In this document: one piece after another, positions 41,431 to 53,123 of the stretch
How the letters are laid out: each line of letters starts with the position of its first letter
Position numbering within the stretch: position 1 is the first letter of the stretch
DNA from: Hydrangea macrophylla
Lineage: Eukaryota; Streptophyta; Magnoliopsida; Cornales; Hydrangeaceae
NCBI GenBank assembly: GCA_033977485.1
Contig: CM066993.1
Location: forward strand, 25,534,001-25,598,000
Direction: 5' to 3'
DNA: 64,000 nt
Program-made: the position numbers and the translations under genes
The notes under the pieces: generated by a model
The model's input: the letters and a program-made list of their open reading frames with translations, nothing else
Databases searched by the model: none
Told to the model about the DNA's origin: nothing

Positions 41431-41569
41431 ACAAGTCCTCTAAGACAGGTCTATCGGCCAAAGACCAATCTTTTGTTTTTTTAAAATAGGTCCTTCTTCA
41501 AGACAAATCTTTTGTTTTTCTAAAACAGGTCCTTCTTCTAGACAAACCTTATGTTCTGATGCACGAATT

Positions 41570-42510
41570 CTGAAAGATACAAAGATTCCAAGACATGCCC
41601 TACTTCTGGAGGCAACCCCAATGCATGATTCTGAGATGTACATGGTTTTGAGAGATACCCTATATCTGAAGGCGATTATGATACACAATGCTAAGACAAA
41701 CCATTTATCTTAAGGTAACCCCGATACATGATTCATGAATTTTTGATAGATACCCTTTATTTGGAAGCAATACTGATGCTGAGAGAAACCCTAATTCTGG
41801 AGGCAACCCACGGATACAAATTCTGAGAGATACCCTTCATCTGGAGGGAACCCACAAATACAAATTCTGAAATACACACAGTTCTGAGAGAAACCCTATA
41901 TTTGGAGGCAACCCACGGATACAAATTCTGAGAGATACCCTTCATCTGGAGGCAACACATGGATACAAATTCTGAAATACACACAGTTTTGAGAGAAACC
42001 CTATATCTGGAGGCAACCCATAGATACAAATTCTGAGAGAAACCCTTCATCTGGAGGCAAGCCACGGATACAAATTCTAAAATATCCACGATTTTGAGAA
42101 AAACCCTATATTTGGAGGTACTTTTGATGCATGATTCTAAGATACACTATTTTGATGGATACCCTATATCTGGAGGCAACACAATGCTGAGAAAAACCCT
42201 ATATCTGGAGGCAATTCTGATGCATAATTCAAAGATACACGATTCTGATGGATACCCTATATCTGAAGGCGACACGATGCTGAGATATACCCTGCTTCTT
42301 GAGGTAATTTTGATACACGATTCATGCATTCTGAGAAATGCATGATTCTAAGAGAAACCCTATATTTAGAGGCAACCCATGGTTACGCGATGCTAAAAGA
42401 TAACCTGCTTCTGGAGGTAATCCAAATTTTGAAAGTTCTCTGCTGGGGAAAAAGTTTTCATTAATTTGCTGAAGTATACCTTATCTCTGGAGGTAATCCT
42501 GATGATGTTT
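41570..42510. repeat. Tandem array A2 of D (gagagataccct units)
   Basis: Imperfect units of the form ctgagagataccctatatct + ggaggcaaccc..., 35-60 bp, including the 105-bp higher-order part. Confidence 0.75.
41811..42090. repeat. 105-bp higher-order repeat in array A2 of D
   Basis: cg(or ta)gatacaaattctgaga starts at 41811, 41916 and 42021, an exact 105-bp period of about 2.7 copies. Each period is made of two gagaga(t/a)accct half-units. Confidence 0.85.
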
Positions 42511-42995
42511 GAAAACTCTCTGCTTGGGAAAACATCTAAGGTAGAAGGCTCGTATTCTGGAGGCCCAGCAAATCCAATCTGAGACTCATACCGGTGCTTC
42601 GACCAGCTCAAATACGTAAAGCTCATTCTGACCCTTCCTTAGATATCTTATTCAAGGTTTGAAGATCCCATATTCTGATCCATCTTCTGCTAATCTATTC
42701 TGGATGTAATCCTCGAGCTACGGTAGACCCAAATGTCCATTTTCTGAGACAATACACAATTAATCCCAAAACAACAGCAGTTTGCTATAAATCGTTAATT
42801 CTTAGCTATTTTCAAGTTGTGATGCCTTCGATTCTTTATGTCTGGGGTCTTTTCTTCAATTCTGAATGGATTTCAACCAAAATTTAAATTCCCACAGGTC
42901 TTTCAGACCAATTCTAACAAGTTCCAAGCATTTTTCAAGGCTTGCCTATCAAGATCGGACCAATCCGGGGTCAAGACAAGAGTTCTGGGGGTCAA

Positions 42996-43325
42996 AACGC
43001 GAATATGGAGCAAAATGGGGAAATGACAGGGGATGAATAGTGAATGGTTGCTCTCCACACCATCCTGGGAGCCGCCAGCCACAACTATGGGGTTTTAAAC
43101 CCATTTTTCATCTTGTTCTTCATTTGTTTCATCTTCAATGTATCATCTCTTTTTTCTAAGGTGCTCAGATCTTGTAATTTCTTGATGTTTTGAGTGATTT
43201 CATGCATCAAAACCTCCAAAAACCTTGTTCATCTAATCAACTCCTCTCTATTCTAGGACAAGTGCCAAGGATTTCACTATTCATCATCTTCAACCTCTTA
43301 TCTTCAAGCTTCAAGCATTAACAAC
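42996..43325 (+). other. Leader upstream of antisense mobile-domain gene in D
   Basis: No frame. A C/T-rich stretch (about 43110-43325) leads into the ATG at 43328, in context caaccATGa, and looks like a 5' UTR. Confidence 0.4.
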
Positions 43326-43327
43326 CA

Positions 43328-45272
43328 TGAGTTCCCATGGACAAGGTGAGAGTTCTAGAACACGTAGAAGCCAATTTCAAGCTAGTTGAGCTTCATCAAC
43401 TCAAACCATGGAGTATCCAACTATAAAGATGCCACAAAATCATATTTCTAAGAGGGCCTTTCATCAAGAGGTAACCCATTTTCAATTTTGCACTATTCCT
43501 TTGCTTCATGCATGTGTGCTTACCAAAATTCTTGCAAATACTTAGAATCATCCTTCAATTTTCTTCTAGAATATGCTCGGGCACCCCAAAGGTCATGGTA
43601 GCCACGGAAAATATCTTGAATTGTCAGAATCATGTTCCCAAGTAGTAGCCAACATAAAACAAGCGGGCTTTGGGCCTTTCGTAACTTTGTTGGAAAGAAC
43701 GGCCAATGACTTGGCTATGATTCAAGCTCTTGCTGAAAGGTGGTGGGATTCCACAAACACTTTTCATATGCCTTTTGGGGAGATAACCATGACCCTACTT
43801 GATTTTGCAATGATAACTAGTATCTTATTTGGTGGGCATTATCTCGCCTTTATAAAGAATATACATAACATCCTGCTATTATTGAGCGACTTCTGGGCAT
43901 TATTCCAACCCAGAGAGATCTTCATGGATTGAGTGTGGGCATCATATGGTTTATCAACAACTTCCAGCCTTCTAAAAAAGCAGCTTAATTTACTGGCATG
44001 CAACTTACCCGTGCTTTCATCTTGTATTTGCTTGGTTGCTTTCATCTCTCTACTCGATATGAGTAGATTACACTGAATATACTTGATAGCCTTCAAAATC
44101 TTGAGGAGATCATAGATTTTGACTAGGGCTCTGCTGGTTTAGCCATTCTTTTCAGTCACATGGGGAAGCATTCACGAGGCAAATCCCCCAAATTTGGTGG
44201 CTTCTAGAGAGCTTGGGAGGTTCTAAAATATTTCCATTTCAAGCTTTATCTTTGGGTATTCTGTATTTTGACCTCTGCTATATATTCTCTTACAGGTGTG
44301 GGCTTTTGAGTACTTTTCTATGACAGCTCCATCATTCCGAGAACAAGAGACTCATATTCTTCCATGGGCTTTACAGTGGCGTCGCCAAGTTGTAGGTGTC
44401 AAGATTGATGCTCATAACGTTATTTCTTGTTGGGATTTTCTGACCCGCCTCAGTTTTGATGAAGTGAACTGCATCCTTGGGCAATAAATGGCGATGTGAC
44501 TGAGATCAGTTTAGCCAGGCAGATGACAGGAGAGAGGATTCTTCTGAGGGTCCTTCTGATCTTGAGTGGTATCTTAGAGAGAGAGTAGCTCCCCAGACCG
44601 ATTTGGAGGATCGCGTCTTAGTGCCACAGGATCCTCCTTCTTGTATGAGGTCGGCGCGAGATCTAGAAGATGAAGATCTTATTGATGCTCTGAAAGGAAT
44701 TCCTTCTGCCTCATTCACTCTATTTGAGGAGAACTATGATGTTTTCAAGGCTACTTATCTGATGCTCAATTTACCGCTCTCGGATGACCCGTAGGTATTT
44801 TCACAGCTTCTTCATTTTTTATTAAATGGTTTCTTTCTCTTACTTCTTATTTTTGTTTGCAGGGGAGCTCTTTCGTGGATGGCCCTAGCCGACCTTTACC
44901 TCCCATTCCTCCTTGTGATTGGCGGGCCTCGACTATGCTGCGTAGAGTCATATCTTCAGTGGAGATTCCCCGTGATCTTGTGGAGCCTCAGTTAGTTTCA
45001 GAGCAATATGAGTTGGTTCCTTGAGCTATTTTCAACAAAGAGCGAGCTTATGCACAAAATCTGAGGGCTTGGAGCCTTGCCCTTGAGGGACATGTGAGCG
45101 CTTCTAAACTCATTACTTCTGCTTTCCCTGATCTTTCGGATCTTGTCTTTCTCCTTTCACAGTGGGATGGCATGTGCCAGACTTACATAGATCGACATAC
45201 GGCTCTAGTAAATTTCTTGACTTCTAGCGATGGTAGTTCTATTTCAACAGGGAGTACTCCTTCCATTCCATA
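43328..45272 (+). pseudogene. Antisense captured plant-mobile-domain-like gene in D
   Basis: Opposite to gag-pol. First exon from MSSHGQGESSRTRRSQF to the donor at 43471 (GAG|GTAACC); acceptor at 43569 (TTCTTCTAG). Exon 2 carries mobile-domain hallmarks: ALAERWWDSTNTFHMPFGEI, TMTLLDFAMITSILFGG. After a frameshift near 43915 it continues with TRAFILYLLGCFHLSTRYE and SHMGKHSRGKSPKFGGF. The next exon, after TTACAG at 44295, reads VWAFEYFSMTAPSFREQET. A later acceptor is at about 44862. These patterns match the plant mobile domain of the MAIN/MAIL1 and PP7-like families. The last exon encodes WRASTMLRRVISSVEIPRD and ends SGSTPSIP-like before TAA at 45271, overlapping antisense integrase. Stops at about 44026, 44070 and 45022 show decay. 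Certain as an extra ORF; domain identity is likely. Confidence 0.72.
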
Positions 45273-46240
45273 AGCCAAGGAATAAGGAGTAGCTCTTGTA
45301 GATGTCCTGATAGATGTTCTGTATCCCCACAATGCATATGGTAGTTTCTCATGCCAATCTCAGTATGTATCATTCATCTTTCTTAGAATCGTTTTCAAAT
45401 TCTTATTGGCTGCTTCAACTGCCCCATTTTTCTGTGGCCTATACGGTGCCAACATGTGATTCATGATCTTGTATTCTTCTAGTAAATCCAAAACTTCTTT
45501 TTTGAAGTGACTGCCATGATCGGATTTTAACTCATGAGGGACCCCATATCGATAGATTATATTCCTTCTAATAAATCTGGCCACATCCTTAGCCTTCAAT
45601 GTCACATAGGATTTTGCTTCTACCCATTTTGTGAAATAATCAATTGCTACTAGGATGTATTGATGCCCATTAGATGCCTTCGGGGTTACTTCTCTAATAA
45701 CATCTATTCCCCAAACTGAGAATGGCCAAGGGGTAGTCACGTTGTCTAACAATGATGGCGGCACATACTTCATATTGGTATGGATTTGAAACGTGTGGCA
45801 TTTTCTGACATATTCGTAGCAGTCTTTGTCTATAGTAGTCCAATAATACCCCTGTCAGATGATCTTCTTGGCTAACATATGTCCGCTTATGTGAGGACCA
45901 CACACTCCTTCATGAATTTGCTCCATCATTTTCTTCATACTATTCCTATACAAACATGTCAAGTTGAACCCATTGAGCTGAGAATCTTCTTATGGCTCAC
46001 TTGTCTTTTTCAAACGCACCTTCTGGATATTCCCCATTTTCAATGAAGTTACACACGTCTGTGTACCACAGAATTTCTTCGACTTCTTCTATTTCCCCGA
46101 TCATCTCATAAGATGGCTTTTCCCTCTATTCAATCATCAATAGAGTTAATTTTATCCCCACAGGAATCTCAATCATCGAGGCTAAACTAGCCAAAGAGTC
46201 TGCTAGCTGATTTTCTTCTCAAGGTAGGTAGAAGAACATG
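45225..46240 (-). pseudogene. pol: Integrase of D (partly open)
   Basis: The zinc-binding part is broken: EQIHEGVCGPHISGHMLAKK, YVRKCHTFQIH. The core is open over 137 aa (45773-45360): VWGIDVIREVTPKASNGHQY (first D), VAIDYFTKWVEAKSY, LKSDHGSHFKKEV (second D) and PQKNGAVEAANKN (catalytic E). After a TGA the reading goes on ALWGYRTSIRTSTRATPYSL and YGMEGVLPVEIELPSLEV, then stops matching integrase at about 45225. The C-terminal domain is missing, apparently replaced by the antisense gene. Confidence 0.88.
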
Positions 46241-46565
46241 ATATGCAAGAAACGAGTTCGTAGAGAATCGAGGTATTAATGATAAGGTTTCAACTTTTCT
46301 TCTTTGACTTTCCAATCTCCTCGAACATGGGATATGATCAAATTGGAATTCCCGTATACATCAAGTTTCCATACTTACAACGTTAATGCAGCTTCTAGCC
46401 CAAGATACAAGCTTCATACCCAGCAGTGTTATTGGTGGAGCTATACTTCAGCTTAATAGCGAATGGAGTATGTGTTCCTTCAGGGGATACAAGGATGATC
46501 CATACTCCATATCCTTTCTAGTTTATGACTCCGTCAATGTACATTTTCCATACATCTTCTCTCAA
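46240..46565 (-). pseudogene. pol: Archaeal-type RNase H of D (degenerate)
   Basis: WKMYIDGVIN, KGYGVWIILVSPEGTHTPFA and KYSSTNNTAGYEACILG match the second RNase H of Tat elements. The conserved E of the NNxAEYEA box is G here, and three stops follow. Inactive. Confidence 0.78.
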
Positions 46566-46765
46566 TTCCATTAATCCTTTGTCAGGGAACATGAATTCAT
46601 CGGTTCCAGATTTATTGGATGTTCAGCTAAATGCTCTGCGATAGCTCTTCCTTTAACAGATTTGCTCGTAGCATACGTTAAGTCAAACTCAGATAGCATC
46701 AAGGTCCATCAGGAAATTCTGCTTGGTAATGCTGGTTTTTCAAAGAGGTACTTCAAAGGGTCCAT

Positions 46766-47219
46766 TCAGGAGATCAAAACTACAGGGAAGGCCAAAATAT
46801 AATGCCTTAGACGACGAGTGGCCCAAACCAAAGCCCAACACATTTTCTCTAACGGAGAATACTTCAGCTCGTACCCATTCATTCTTTTGCTCAAGTAGTA
46901 AATGGCTTTCTCTGCTTGCCCTTTATCTCCTTCTTGGGCTAACATGCATCCCATAGCATTCTCTGACACGGATAAGTACAATAGTAAAGGCTTCCCTATC
47001 TTCAGGGGTGAAAGAACCGGTGGGTTCACTAGATAAGTCTTTGATCTTGTTAAAAGCCTCTTGGCACTGAGCATCCCATTCGAATTTCTTCCCTTTTCTC
47101 AATAAGCTGAAAAGTGGATCACAAGTTACAGTGAGCTTAGATATGAAGCGACTGATGAATTGGATTCGTCCCAGAAATCCCCTTACTTCTTTTTCATTCG
47201 TCGGAGGAGGCATATCCAT
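46766..47219 (-). pseudogene. pol: RNase H of D (partly open)
   Basis: An open 102-aa stretch includes PLLLYLSVSENAMGCMLAQE, AIYYLSKRMNGYELKYSPLE, KMCWALVWATRRLRHYI. The usual YLD at the first catalytic site reads YLS. The upstream frame, NEKEVRGFLGRIQFISRFIS, is the RT-RNase H connection. Confidence 0.83.
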
Positions 47220-47232
47220 AATAGCTTTGATC

Positions 47233-48000
47233 TTTATGGGTCAACCTCAATTTCTCGCTGTGTAATGAGAAATCCTAGTAGCTTCCCAGTGGTCACTCCA
47301 AAAGTACACTTTTGTGGGTTCAATCTTATCCTGTACCTTCTCAATCTTTTGAAGAACTTGGCGAGGGCTGCTAGATGCCCACTTCTTTCTTTAGATTTGA
47401 CGATCATATCATCCACATAGACTTCTACCTCTTTATAAATCATGACATGTAACAAAGTAGTAGCTGCTCTCTGATAGGTTGCTCCAGCATTCTTTTATCC
47501 AAACAGCATCACTCGATAGTAGTACGTCCCCTAGTGAGTTCTGAATGCAGTCTTTCCTATATCTTCAGGTGCCATAAAATTTGATTGTACCCTGAGAAAC
47601 CATCCATGAATGATAACAGCTCATCAACTGCTGTGTTATCTACCAAGACATCTATGTGTGGAAGCGAAAAATCATCTTTAGGACTGGCTTTGTTCAAATC
47701 CTTAAAGTCAACACATACTCAGATCCTTCCGTCCTTCTTTGGCACATGAACTATGTTGGCTATCCATTCCGGGAATTGGGTTACCATCAGGAATTCAGCT
47801 TTCAACTATTTCTCAACTTCTTCCTTAATTTTAAAAGTCCATTTAGGTCTCATGCGTCTCAATTTCTGCTTAATAGGTTTTGAATTAGGAAAGAAAGGGA
47901 TATGGTGTTGGACAATCTCTGGATCAATGCCTGGCATATCTTCGTAAGACCAAGTGAAAACATCTTTCAATTCTTTTAATAAATTGATTAGTTTATTGCT
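47233..48000 (-). pseudogene. pol: Reverse transcriptase of D (degenerate)
   Basis: The N-terminal part follows SYEDMPGIDPEIVQHHIPFF and RPKWTFKIKEEVEK, then FPEWIANIVHVPKKDGRI and VCVDFKDLNKASPKDDFSLP, FMDGFSGYNQI (first catalytic D kept). The active-site box VEVYVDDMIVKSKER is intact (about 47410), with thumb LNPQKCTFGVTTGKLLGFL. Stops at about 47806, 47731 and 47590-47460 and a frameshift make it non-coding as a whole. Confidence 0.88.
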
Positions 48001-49379
48001 TTCTTGCGAAGTAGCTGTGGTGCCAATATGAACATTTTGTGGATTATCTTCATTACCCAAGTTTATTAGCAAAGTTTCTTCAATAATCTTGCATGCAGTT
48101 TCATTTTCATTTTCAATTAATTTTTGCAAATCCTTAAAAATTTCAAAATCAAGATCATTAGACACAGAAGTGTAAGCAAAATTGTCGTTCACTTCATTAA
48201 CATTTTTGGGTACATCAAAAGAAAAAGCAGACTCAACACCATGGCTCATATTGGCCTTTACAGATTTCTGGGGGAGTGGGGGAAGGGATTTGTTGACTCT
48301 TGATTCTATCATCGAATTATTCAGAGCTCCCTCTATTGGCTTAATTTCTTTCATAGTTCCCGGTGCTTCTTCGGCATTCATCAGTATGTTCAGGTCATCA
48401 TTCACTAGTATGTTAAGATCATCATTTGTCATCAGATCAGCCCAATCTTTCCCTTCTTTCTTAAATGGTGGAGCACATACGAACGGATCCTCATAGTCGG
48501 AGAACTCATGTTTAAAGAAAATCTCAAATCCAGGCTTGATGCTTTTGCTATCTGGATCATACCACGGTTCAGGAAAAGCACAGAAGGGAAGGTCATCACC
48601 TTCTCTCATGAAGTATCAATTCAGGATTCTTGGCCAAGAAACAACCATTGGCTCTTTTCCTTTAATCATCTGCTTCTTATCTTCTTTAGTCAATCGATAC
48701 CTGAGCCCAGATTTATCTTTCTACTCATAGAAATCAGGCAGTTTAGTTATTCCTTGTTGGCGATGACCCAGTCCTATTCCAGGGAAGTAATTCACCTTTC
48801 GCACCATGTGAGCCACTTTAGGATTAACATACTGGTCAAAATACAATGGCATTACTTCAAGGATCCAATTATGTCCCACCTCTTCTTATAGATCTTCAAC
48901 AATTGGATTTTTTTTCTCAAACATTTTTCTATACTCGCGTCCGGTGATAAACGGCTTCTTTTCTTGAACATAGTGATTCCTTCACCCCAGAGAGATCTAT
49001 CAGGAATTCTCTTCTCTTTGTCATGGCTAAGTCGATCCCAAACGGATTTCTTATACGGCTTCTTTTCTAGCATTCCCACAAAGTCGAATCCTCCCAGCTC
49101 ATTTTCTTCTTCCGGTGTTTGGACTTTTAGTACAGGACTATGGCTTGTCCCTTCTTTCTTGATCTAGCTATCCCCAAAGATTGTCACCACCTCCTATTTC
49201 TAAATGAATTTGACTTTCTGGTGGACATGGAGTCGACTGCGTCATTTACATGTAACCATGGACGTCCCAATAGCAGATTGAAGCTGGCCAGAATATCAAT
49301 CACTTGGAATTCAGCATCTTTGTTCAATGGTCCGACTTTAATTTTTAGCTTAATCATTCCCACAATAGCCCTTTAAGTA
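48001..49379 (-). pseudogene. pol: Protease-RT linker region of D
   Basis: Readable parts are KKSVWDRLSHDKEKRIPDRS, a G-patch-like YFPGIGLGHRQQGI (about 48770) and EGDDLPFCAFPEPWYDPDSK. The last part runs open to 47806, with acidic and N-rich spacers and a small internal duplication (NDDLNIL twice, about 48395-48430). This linker is typical of the family and matches 63320-64000 in G. Confidence 0.75.
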
Positions 49380-49781
49380 TTAGGCCCTCACAGTCTGTGT
49401 TGATGGCAAGAGTTCTGAAACAGATAGTCCCATTCTCAGAGCTGTTTGGAGAGGACATACATTCAAAGACGATCCATTATCTGCCAAGCAAACTAGTACT
49501 CTATTTCCCAAGTAGTGTAAAGTGATGTAGAGAGCCCTGTTGTGGTGTGCCCCTTCCGACGGTAAATCTTTGTTTGTGAATGTGATTACAAGCTTGTGAG
49601 GTTTTGCAGAGATCATGTTCACCAAATCTTCGGGAGTAGTGTTGGCAGAAACATCCAATCGATTGAGAGTATCAAGCATAGCCTGCCTGTGTTTGTAAGA
49701 GGTCATAAGCAATCCCCATACCGAGATCCAGGCTTGTGTTTTCTTCAGCTGCTTTAGGATTTCATCTTCTTCTTCACTCAC
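49380..49781 (-). pseudogene. pol: Protease of D
   Basis: A 133-aa open stretch: LMTSYKHRQAMLDTLNRLDV, PEDLVNMISAKPHKLVITFT, EGAHHNRALYITLHYLGNRV, and the active site LADNGSSLNVCPLQTALRMG. DNGS in place of DTGS is normal for this lineage. The flap and second half are broken downstream. Confidence 0.83.
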
Positions 49782-50299
49782 GATTCCTTTATCAGCTTCT
49801 TTTGGTTTGATGACTTATTTCTCTTTCCAAGTTTCCTGCTATGATTTTTTACTCATAAGGTTTGAAATGACATCCAGAATGTGTCAAGTGGTTGGCTTCA
49901 TTAGTAATCCAAATAGACTCAAGTTCCTTGGCAAACTTTTCAGTGCCAAGAATGACTTTTGACACAGAATCATCAGGGATTATGGTGTTATTAATGAAAT
50001 CATCCTCATCATCGTACCACCAATCTTCTTCTTCTCACATCATTGCAACGAGATCATCATCCTTGAATTCAAGGCTTTTGACAGAATCCGCTAATTCTTA
50101 TATCGGCTTTTCTATGGGCGTTTCTTCTTTATACCAGATTGAATCATCAGTGATGGTATTAGAATCCCACCATTCGATGGTGAATTTTTTGCTGGTTATC
50201 TCTTCTTCAAAGGACAGTGCTTCTTCGACCCACTCTTTTTCTTCCACATTTCTCAAGATATAGATCGCGGCATTCTCTATGAGCTAAATATCCGAGGCT

Positions 50300-51667
50300 G
50301 GCTGGTCTAAGGATGTGATGTAGACCATCGAGTTATAAATCTGAGACCTTTCTTCCAAAAAGTTGACATTTGGCGTGTTCCCTTTACGATTGGGGAAAGG
50401 TTTCTTTTAAACATTTGGCTGACGGGAGGAGGGGAGATGATCCCTTTTTCAATCAAATCTTCAATCTCATGGCGAAGTCTCCAGCATATGTCTGTGCTAT
50501 GTCCACGGCCTTGATGAAAGTCGCAATAGAATTCAATTTTAAAGCCTAGCAGAAGTGGATTAGGCTCTGGTTTGTGTTCCAACTTTTGTAAGTACCCTTT
50601 TTCTATCATTCTCTCAAGGGCAATGCTTAGTGACATTCCCAAATTGAAAAATTCTATTTTCTCTTTTGACTGCTTCTAGTGTTGATTTCCTCTTGCATTA
50701 GTCATGCCTCGACATTCTTTCTGAAAAGGCTGAGGAGAGAACATGTTCATGTCAGCAGATTTACGATAGATTGGCCTTTCTATCTTTCCATACCGGTTGG
50801 TCGAGCTCTCTTTCTTGATCTTCCCATCCCTGATGGCATCTTCTATTAAAGTCCCCACATTAAATAGCTGTTTAAAGCTTACAATAGACTGAAACTCTTG
50901 ACTCTCCAAGTATTCGAGCTGTAGATTTTTGATGATCATTCAAACTTCATCCTTTCCTGTCAGCCTGCTAGTCATCTGAGCAGCTTTTTCCCTCCAACGA
51001 GTAAGGAAACCTACGAAGGATTCTCTATACTCCTGCCGGGTATTCTCTAGATCTCTTGCGGTCACATCAAACGACTGGTTGTAGGAATACTGAGCCATGA
51101 AAGCTTTGGCCAATGCCTCCCAATCTCTGGTTATGGTTGGTTCTAGTGTCAAGTACCATGAACTCTTGGAAACAATAGAGAAAAGAAGTCAGACCCAATG
51201 CCCATAGGTTGCAAAATTTCCCTCAGATGGCTCTTCAGATTTCCGGTCCCATTGAAGAATTTAATATACGGCATCTTAAACTTTTTTGGGAGTTTGGATT
51301 TCGGAGCGTCACACAATCCTTCGACGTCGAACAAATACTCATCCACCCCTTTGCTTTTTCTGATCATACTCTCTAGGTTGTCGATCTTGGCCAACTTGTC
51401 TTGAGTTTCCTGATCTAGTTGAACCTTTGGTTGAACTGTCTCCCCAGAGTCCTCTTCTTCATAATGCACTGGAGGCGGTGGTGGCAGTAGATTGGTCAAC
51501 TGCTCAATCATTCTCAGCATAGTAGTAAGTTGTTCCTGATTCTGTTCTCTACTCTGATCCAACGCAGCCTGCATTGCGGCCAATCTGGCTTCCATATCAT
51601 CTTTGTATATCATATTATCAACCCTAGTGGACATAGTTGTTACTTCTTCAAATCCTGATCTAATCAA
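50300..51667 (-). pseudogene. gag: Gag of D (degenerate)
   Basis: Segments in order: coiled coil MEARLAAMQAALDQSREQNQ, proline run LLPPPPPVHYEEED, KSKGVDEYLFDVEGLCDA, KMPYIKFFNGTGNLKSHL, then after a break AFMAQYSYNQSFDVTARDLE, ESFVGFLTRWREKAAQM, MIIKNLQLEYLESQEFQ, FNVGTLIEDAIRDGK. Last comes a C-terminal CDFHQGRGHSTDICWRLRHE (CCHC-like). This is the Tat/Ogre Gag pattern. Stops at 51149, 50940, 50676 and 50307. The same order is seen in mirror at 60844-62141. Confidence 0.88.
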
Positions 51668-53123
51668 GTGACTGTTCGGAGCTCTGACCCAGGAGGGAGT
51701 ACAACTTTTTGGTCATATCTTCTCTTTTCTGGTTTATTGGGGATTTTCAAATAATCAGGTATCTTTATTTTACAAGATTTTTCAAAGAATGATATTTTAC
51801 AAAAAGTGGATTGAAAATCATTTCCTTTTTCAAAAACATTTTTCAAAATTGAAGAAATCGAGTTCCAAAATTCTGAGGAAAACAATGTTTCTTATTTTTA
51901 AAAGTATATTAGAGGCATAGCACTCGTGAGTCGTATATGCAATGCTCGTGTAGTGTATGCAATGCAAATGAAATGCACTCTAATCTAAATGAAATGCACC
52001 TTAATCTAGCATAGACCTAGCATATCATCATATAAACACATAAGATCCTTGAGTATGCTAATTACCTTACTAATCCAATCACTATCTAAGGATTTTTAGC
52101 TTTGAAATTCTTGATGGCTCAGGTTTACAAATTGAATTTTTCATGAAAATCTTGAAAGAGAGGGGGAGATCTGTAAATTTCAAAAAAAATTTTGAGCCAT
52201 CAATGCTTGTTGTTTGAAATCATGATTCTTGAAAATCGAGTTATGAAATTTAAAATTCTAAAATCTGGGAGAAGAATTTGAAATTGAATCATCAAAGTGC
52301 GGAATCATGATTTCTTTGGAATTTGAAAATCAAAGTAAAAATTTTAAATCCTCTAAAATCTAATAAGAGGTTTTAAAATTGAATCATCAAAGTAGCAATT
52401 TTGAAATTCTCTAAAATCTAGGGAGAATTTTTGGAGGATTTTGTGAAAATGAATTTCAAAGCAAATTTTCAAAAGGCTCGGGTTTGTCGAAGAAATGCTT
52501 GTATTTTCAAAATTTTCAAAAATTATCCTTGAATAATGATTGGATGTTTGATAAAGACCATACTACTCTAGAGGAATCTATCATACAAAGTTTGATGATG
52601 TCTTCGCATACACGTCCCCATCATCCACATAATCCCATATGGGCAAACACAAGTAATTCATCACATTGTCCTAATCAGAAGATGAAAATCAAGATCCTAA
52701 TTGAAGGATTCTATAGAAACTATATGCAAAGGCCGGGTTTTAGTCTCATAAAGGGTCCATTAGCAAGCTCAATGGTGTGGATGACCGCCTCCCCGAGGGC
52801 GTGTCGTTCACACATGGGCTCTATATACTGTACGCGGTATAAGGTTAACAGTGACCATATGCTACCAAAACTCTTGACAAATGGAGGAGAGAGGGCCCTC
52901 CACCCACAAGCCAATGGTCTCAAGCAGTCGTGGTAAAAGAACAATGCAAGTGCAAATGCAGGCAGAAATAACACGACTATCGAATTAATAACAAGGATTC
53001 ATTGGTCCAAGTCAAACCCTCGAAGAACAAGAAACTATCAGTTTTATGCTCATGTCCCTAGTAGAATCACCAGATTGTGGACATGCAAAAAAGAGGGGTA
53101 ATACTGGCATCTTCCCTCGATAA
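51668..53123 (-). other. 5' leader of D
   Basis: Between LTR and gag. AT-rich with many aaaattttc-like runs. A better conserved stretch (about 52680-52930, containing ggtatataaggttaac-like sequence) is shared with G at 59540-59760. No tRNA-matching PBS could be recognised after the LTR end, where ttatcgaggga follows. Confidence 0.55.

Larger units (their letters stand above)
40606..42995 (-). other. 3' noncoding tandem-repeat region of D
   Basis: Between PPT and antisense gene. It contains the ggagctacctacgaatcc block (about 40750), array A1 (41195-41430) and array A2 (41570-42510), as in fragment F at 24267-26475. Open frames in the arrays are repeat artefacts. Confidence 0.75.

Noticed and set aside
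41757..42089. 110-aa minus-strand frame of 35-aa repeats
   Set aside because: It is open only because the repeat period is 105 bp. No start context or known domain, and other parts of the array are closed. Kept as a repeat, not a gene.
49892..50263. 123-aa Ser-rich + strand frame
   Set aside because: Antisense of the acidic linker between gag and protease of D; no domain and no equivalent in G.
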